The position numbers and the translations under genes are program-made. Of a stretch of DNA of 9,254 nucleotides, positions 6,189 to 9,254 are shown one piece after another (positions within the stretch are counted from its first letter, which is position 1; each line of letters begins with the position of its first letter). Under the pieces are notes generated by a model. The model searched no databases and was not told the DNA's origin. It saw only the letters and a program-made list of their open reading frames with translations. The stretch comes from an uncultured Oscillospiraceae bacterium (GTDB taxonomy: Bacteria > Bacillota > Clostridia > Oscillospirales > Oscillospiraceae), in assembly GCA_934668285.1 (NCBI GenBank), contig CAKUNB010000059.1, forward strand, positions 1-9,254, read 5' to 3'.

Positions 6189-7100
6189 AAGCATATCTTT
6201 TTGCATACGGCAGAGCACGGCGGCAATCTGCTCCTCGACGCCTGCCTTGACGGGCTGAAGGACGGGCTGTGGAGCCTGCCGGTTCTGTTTCTTGCCTATC
6301 TTCTGATGGAGCTGCTGGAGCGCAGCCGCAAGCTGAATGAGGGCATTCTGCACGCCTATTCCCGCAAGGCCGGTCCGGCGCTCGGCGGTCTGCTCGGCGC
6401 GATTCCGCAGTGCGGCATTTCCGGCGCGGCGGCAACGCTATTTGCCACCGGCTCAATCTCCGTCGGCACGATGCTGGCCGTGTTCTTCGCAACCTCGGAC
6501 GAGATGCTGCCGATCATGCTCTCGTCGCTGGCCGAGGGCGGCACGTTCCGCCTCACCTCCATTCTGCTCATCGTGCTCGGCAAGGCGGCGCTTGGTATTG
6601 TCCTCGGCTACCTGACCGACGCGCTGCTGCTGCGCCGTCTGCGGGCGGGCAAGGATATTCACAGCTTCTGCGAGCGGGAGCACTGCTCCTGCGACGAGGA
6701 GGAGGGCAATGTTTTCCTCTCCGCGCTGAAGCACACGCTCAAAATTGCCCTGCTGCTGATCGCGGTCAATATTCTGCTGAATCTGCTCTTTGCGGAGATC
6801 GGCGTGGAGCGGCTCTCCGGCTCGGTGCTGGATACGCCGGTCGTGAGCGAGCTGCTGCTGAGCCTGTTCGGGCTGATCCCCAACTGCTCGGTCTCGGTCG
6901 TCCTGACGCGGTCCTTCCTCAGCGGCGTGATCGGCCTCGGCGGGCTGTTTGCGGGGCTTCTGTCCAACGCGGGCATCGGTCTGCTCGTTCTGCTGCGTAA
7001 CAACAAGAGCATGAAGGAAAACGTCCTCATCATCGCCACACTCTATGGCCTGAGCGCTGCGTCGGGCATTGCCATTACGCTGATTTCTCAGCTTTTTTAA
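6186..7100 (+). CDS. Multi-pass membrane protein, putative heavy-metal exporter (ArsP_2/DUF2899)
   Basis: A 304-residue, very hydrophobic protein with about 8-10 membrane segments. It looks like two related halves: GGLLGAIPQCGISG (67-80) in the first is echoed by LFGLIPNCSVSV (227-238) in the second, each with a Pro-(Gln/Asn)-Cys element inside the membrane, as expected for the ArsP_2/DUF2899 putative metal exporters (also annotated as arsenic efflux or manganese transporters). GTMLAVFFATSDEMLPIM (94-111) is another family element. The central loop is rich in potential metal ligands: HSFCEREHCSCDEEE (159-173). Export of a metal or metalloid is inference from the family; the substrate cannot be told. 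The start is TTG at 6186, supported by AAGGAG at 6172-6177 with 8-base spacing and the lack of a nearby ATG. It begins 19 bases after the preceding gene and is the last gene of the prmA operon. Confidence 0.85.
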   Translation: MKHIFLHTAEHGGNLLLDACLDGLKDGLWSLPVLFLAYLLMELLERSRKLNEGILHAYSRKAGPALGGLLGAIPQCGISGAAATLFATGSISVGTMLAVFFATSDEMLPIMLSSLAEGGTFRLTSILLIVLGKAALGIVLGYLTDALLLRRLRAGKDIHSFCEREHCSCDEEEGNVFLSALKHTLKIALLLIAVNILLNLLFAEIGVERLSGSVLDTPVVSELLLSLFGLIPNCSVSVVLTRSFLSGVIGLGGLFAGLLSNAGIGLLVLLRNNKSMKENVLIIATLYGLSAASGIAITLISQLF

Positions 7101-7217
7101 CCGCGCGACACGCTTCGACAGCATGCACCGGCCGTTGTTGCTATACTATGTGCAACAGCTTATCCAATGCGAGTCATTTTCTGTCTCGGCGGCGTGTACC
7201 AGCTTCGCCGCCCACCT
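7101..7217 (+). other. 117-base non-coding 3' region with two hairpins
   Basis: The stretch between the exporter stop codon and the terminator holds no supported gene. Two inverted repeats are visible: 7134-7141 with 7152-7159 (8 bp including one G-T pair, loop of 10) and GGCGGCG at 7188-7194 with CGCCGCC at 7206-7212 (7 bp, loop of 11). TATACT at 7142-7147 resembles a -10 element but has no -35 at proper spacing. The region is best read as the 3' untranslated end of the operon; a small RNA released from it is possible but unsupported. Confidence 0.45.
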
Positions 7218-7247
7218 GCCCTCCGAGCGCTCGGAGGGCATTTTTTT
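7218..7247 (+). terminator. Rho-independent terminator of the prmA operon
   Basis: A perfect palindrome at 7218-7239 (stem 7218-7226 with 7231-7239, at least 9 bp, GC-rich) is followed after a single A by seven T (7241-7247). This is a textbook Rho-independent terminator for rightward transcription. It lies 117 bases after the exporter stop codon and separates the operon from the convergent rnc gene. Leftward it has no T run. Confidence 0.92.
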
Positions 7248-7251
7248 GCAC

Positions 7252-7284
7252 AAGAATCCCGCACCGGTAAGGTGCGGGATTCTT
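7252..7284 (-). terminator. Long perfect hairpin directly after rnc, probable terminator
   Basis: Bases 7252-7265 pair perfectly with 7271-7284 (14 bp, loop GGTAA). The hairpin touches the rnc stop codon (7285-7287) with no gap. Its outer end is AAGAATC/GATTCTT, so leftward transcripts end the stem in TTCTT, but then read GTGC and a run of A rather than T. It could still end the trmFO-plsX-rnc transcript together with the next palindrome, protect the mRNA 3' end, or act as a back-up terminator for rightward transcription. The pairing is certain; the role is inferred from position. Confidence 0.6.
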
Positions 7285-7965
7285 TCAGGTCGTTGTATTC
7301 GTCAGGTGCGCGATTGCCTGTGCGGCGGCTGCTTGCTCGGCGCGCTTTTTGCTGGTGCCGACGCCCTCGCCGATCGTTTCGCCGTTGAGCAGGACGCGGA
7401 CGGCGAACTGCTTGCAGTGATCCGGGCCGCTCTCGCCGGTCAGCTCGTAGGCAAGCGTCTGGTGCTTCTTCTGCTGCACCAGCTCCTGCAGCTCGGTCTT
7501 GTAATCGTGCGTCTTTGCAGCCTCGGTCAGGCGCGTGAGAATCAGGCGGTCGATGATGCCCTTCGCCGCAGCAAAGCCGCCGTCCAGATAGGCCGCCGCG
7601 ATCAGCGACTCCATGACGTCGCAGAGGATGCCGCTGCGGTCACGGCCGCCGGTCTGCATTTCGCCGTGGCCGAGCAGGAGCGACGCGCCCAGATTCATGC
7701 TGCGGGCGACCTCCGCCAGGTTTTTCTCGCACACCAGCTCTGCGCGGATGCGCGTCAGCTCTCCCTCGGGCTTGGTCGGGAAGGTCTGGTACAGATACTC
7801 CGCCGTCACAAAGCCGAGAATGGAGTCGCCCAGAAATTCCAGCCGCTCATAGCTGGCCAGCGGCTGCTGGTAGCGCTCGTTGGCATACGACGAGTGAGAC
7901 AGCGCCGTTTCCAGCAGCTCGCGGTTGTGATACGTGTAGCCAAGGGCCTGTTCAAGTTGCGTCAT
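7285..7965 (-). CDS. rnc: Ribonuclease III
   Basis: RNase III cuts double-stranded RNA in rRNA precursors and structured mRNAs. The 226-residue protein has the usual length and domain order: a catalytic domain (about 1-150) with the signature ERLEFLGDSIL (40-50) and a C-terminal double-stranded RNA-binding domain (about 154-223) ending in TSKKRAEQAAAAQAI (204-218). The metal-binding acidic residues expected from E. coli RNase III are all present: E43, D47, D116 and E119 in ILCDVMESLIAAAYLDGG (113-130). The ATG at 7965-7963 has AGGAGG at 7972-7977 and lies inside the end of plsX (14-base overlap), so translation is probably coupled. The plsX-rnc order is common in bacteria, though acpP often sits between them and smc after them; neither is here. 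A perfect hairpin abuts the stop codon. Confidence 0.97.
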   Translation of the reverse strand: MTQLEQALGYTYHNRELLETALSHSSYANERYQQPLASYERLEFLGDSILGFVTAEYLYQTFPTKPEGELTRIRAELVCEKNLAEVARSMNLGASLLLGHGEMQTGGRDRSGILCDVMESLIAAAYLDGGFAAAKGIIDRLILTRLTEAAKTHDYKTELQELVQQKKHQTLAYELTGESGPDHCKQFAVRVLLNGETIGEGVGTSKKRAEQAAAAQAIAHLTNTTT

Positions 7966-8980
7966 GCTCCGCCTCCTGAAGTGCCGTCATTGCCGCTACA
8001 TTGGCACGGATGTCCTCGCAGAAGCCGCTCTCAACCGCCGCAATGGCCTGCTTGATCGCGCCGCGAATGGCGCGGGCGTCGGACGAGCCGTGCGCCTTGA
8101 TGACCGGCTTGGAAATGCCGATGAGCACCGAGCCGCCGACCTCGCGGTAGTCCATCGATTTTTTCAGCTTCTTCACGCCGCCCCGGCACAGCAGATAGCC
8201 GAGCGGGCTTTTCTTAAAAATATCGCGCAGGAGGCCGGACATATAAAGCGCCGTGCCTTCCATGCTCTTGAGGAGCACATTGCCGGAGAAGCCGTCGGCA
8301 ACCACGACGTCCGCGCCGCCGCCCGGCACGTCGCGGGCTTCAATGTTGCCGGTAAAGTGCAGCAGGCCGTCGGCATCCGCCTTTTGCAGCAGGCGGTAGG
8401 CCGCGCGGTGCAGCTCGTCGCCCTTGGTGTCCTCCGCGCCGTTATTGAGCAACGCAACGCGCGGATTTTCGCGCTTCATGGCCTTTTTCGCGTAGAACGA
8501 ACCCATGCAGCCGAATTGCAGCAGCAGCTCCGGCGTACATTCCGTGTTCGCGCCCGCATCGACCAGCACCGAGCCGCCGCCGATGGGCAGCACCGGCGCC
8601 AGCGCCGCGCGGCGCACGCCGCGGATCCGCTTGACCACCAGTGTCGCGCCGACGAGCAGCGCGCCGGTGCTTCCGGCGGAGATGAACGCGTCGCCCTCGC
8701 CGTCGGCCAGCATTTTCAGGCCCAGCACCATGGAAGAGCCTCTGTGCTTTTTTACCACGTCGGCGGGGTCGGCGTGCATGTCGACGATATCCTCCGCGTT
8801 GGCGATCTCCACGCCGTCGGGCAGCGTGTCCCAGCCGTGGGCGCGCATGCTGGCAAGGATTTCCTCTCCCCTGCCGACCAGCACGATCTGAACGCCGAAT
8901 TCCTTTGCCGATTGCAGGGCGCCAAGGACGATCTGCTCCGGTGCGTTGTCGCCGCCCATGGCATCGATGATGATTTTCAT
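7952..8980 (-). CDS. plsX: Phosphate acyltransferase PlsX
   Basis: PlsX makes acyl-phosphate from acyl-ACP and inorganic phosphate; PlsY then uses it in the first step of phospholipid synthesis. It is a cytoplasmic enzyme that associates with the membrane. The 342-residue protein has the usual length and landmarks: IDAMGGDNAP at 5-14, FISAGSTGALL at 99-109, LVDAGANTEC at 139-148, NNGAEDTKG at 179-187 (NIGxExxKG in many homologues), TGNIEARD at 210-217 and DGFSGNVLLKSMEG at 229-242. The ATG at 8980-8978 overlaps the trmFO stop by four bases (ATGA), with GAGG at 8989-8992 as a modest binding site, so coupling to trmFO is likely. The 3' end overlaps rnc by 14 bases. There is no acpP between plsX and rnc. 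Confidence 0.97.
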   Translation of the reverse strand: MKIIIDAMGGDNAPEQIVLGALQSAKEFGVQIVLVGRGEEILASMRAHGWDTLPDGVEIANAEDIVDMHADPADVVKKHRGSSMVLGLKMLADGEGDAFISAGSTGALLVGATLVVKRIRGVRRAALAPVLPIGGGSVLVDAGANTECTPELLLQFGCMGSFYAKKAMKRENPRVALLNNGAEDTKGDELHRAAYRLLQKADADGLLHFTGNIEARDVPGGGADVVVADGFSGNVLLKSMEGTALYMSGLLRDIFKKSPLGYLLCRGGVKKLKKSMDYREVGGSVLIGISKPVIKAHGSSDARAIRGAIKQAIAAVESGFCEDIRANVAAMTALQEAEHDAT

Positions 8981-9254
8981 TGCGCTGCCTCGCTTTCCAT
9001 CGCCGCAAGGTGCGAAAGCGCACGCTCGGCAATTGCCAGATTTTTATTTGCTTTCCCCTTCACCCGCTGCTCCAGCGGCGCGATGATGCCGAAATTGACA
9101 TTCATCGGCTGGAACGAGGTGACGGAGCTGTCGCTGATGTAGTGCGCCAGAGCGCCGATGGCCGTTTCCTGCGGGAAGTCGATGGGAGCCTGCCCCTTCA
9201 GGCGGCGGGCCAGCTCCACCCCCGCCAGAAAGCCGCTGGCGCAGGACTCCACAT
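8977..9254 (-). CDS. trmFO: TrmFO, tRNA U54 methyltransferase (C-terminal part, cut by window edge)
   Basis: TrmFO is the folate- and FAD-dependent enzyme of Firmicutes that makes 5-methyluridine at position 54 in the T loop of tRNA. Only the last 91 complete codons are present; the 5' part lies beyond the right edge, and the GTG at 9252-9250 is an internal Val codon, not a start. Recognisable C-terminal elements are VESCASGFLAGVELARRL (usually MESAASGLLAG...), FPQETAIGALAHYISDSS, FQPMNVNFGIIAPLE and AIAERAL. The stop codon overlaps the plsX start (ATGA). trmFO next to plsX is not an order I recall as standard, but compact head-to-tail overlap indicates one transcript. Confidence 0.92.
   Translation of the reverse strand, partial: VESCASGFLAGVELARRLKGQAPIDFPQETAIGALAHYISDSSVTSFQPMNVNFGIIAPLEQRVKGKANKNLAIAERALSHLAAMESEAAQ

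Noticed and set aside
7135..7163. Possible promoter for a small RNA ending at the 7218-7247 terminator
   Set aside because: TATACT at 7142-7147 has no acceptable -35 at 16-18 bases; the TTGTTG at 7135-7140 is too close to it and has no good -10 downstream at the right spacing.
7123..8055. Rightward open frame crossing the terminator and rnc
   Set aside because: It would run through a strong terminator and antisense to RNase III; composition is not protein-like and there is no start signal.
7964..9142. Rightward open frame (392 codons) opposite plsX and trmFO
   Set aside because: Ala/His/Arg-rich shadow with no family features; plsX and trmFO are unmistakable on the other strand.
1..9254. 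Mobile element, phage, CRISPR or defence system
   Set aside because: No transposase, integrase, terminal repeats, direct-repeat arrays or defence-family motifs were seen; nearly all sequence is accounted for by housekeeping-type genes.

Overview
The window reads as ordinary chromosome of a GC-rich anaerobic Firmicute, most likely an Oscillospiraceae/Ruminococcaceae-type gut clostridium. The evidence is a full set of Firmicute housekeeping genes (trmFO, plsX, rnc, prmA, lgt, and a YfmF/YfmH-type M16 pair), strong AGGAGG ribosome binding sites, TTG start use, short or overlapping gene junctions, and GC-rich codons with Ala/Glu/Arg-rich proteins. The taxonomic placement is inference; no rRNA or other decisive marker is present.

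The layout is three transcription units. (1) Positions 1-4000 hold a leftward operon of four genes: an M16-like protein without the zinc motif (YfmF type), an M16 protein with an intact HxxEH (YfmH type), lgt (prolipoprotein diacylglyceryl transferase), and a small Ala/Glu-rich coiled-coil protein of unknown function. The junctions are a 4-base overlap, a 1-base gap and a 14-base gap. The operon ends at a perfect GC-rich hairpin at 123-150, and three further perfect hairpins lie between it and the left edge. (2) Positions 4173-7100 hold a rightward operon of three genes: prmA (ribosomal protein L11 methyltransferase), a membrane-anchored protein resembling the DUF4015 putative glycoside hydrolases, and a multi-pass membrane protein of the ArsP_2/DUF2899 metal-export type starting at TTG. 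It ends at a strong Rho-independent terminator at 7218-7247. Units 1 and 2 diverge from a 172-base region (4001-4172) with a recognisable promoter for each direction. (3) Positions 7285-9254 hold a leftward unit, trmFO (3' part only), plsX and rnc, joined by a 4-base and a 14-base overlap and converging on unit 2.

Together the genes cover translation and tRNA/ribosome modification (TrmFO, PrmA, probably EF-P modification through the M16 pair), RNA processing (RNase III), phospholipid and lipoprotein biogenesis (PlsX, Lgt) and probably metal homeostasis. I saw no mobile element, phage, CRISPR array, rRNA or tRNA, and no convincing new multi-gene system. The parts least explained by known families are the hairpin cluster at 24-150, the 140-residue coiled-coil protein, the DUF4015-like protein inside a prmA operon, and the structured gap at 7101-7284.
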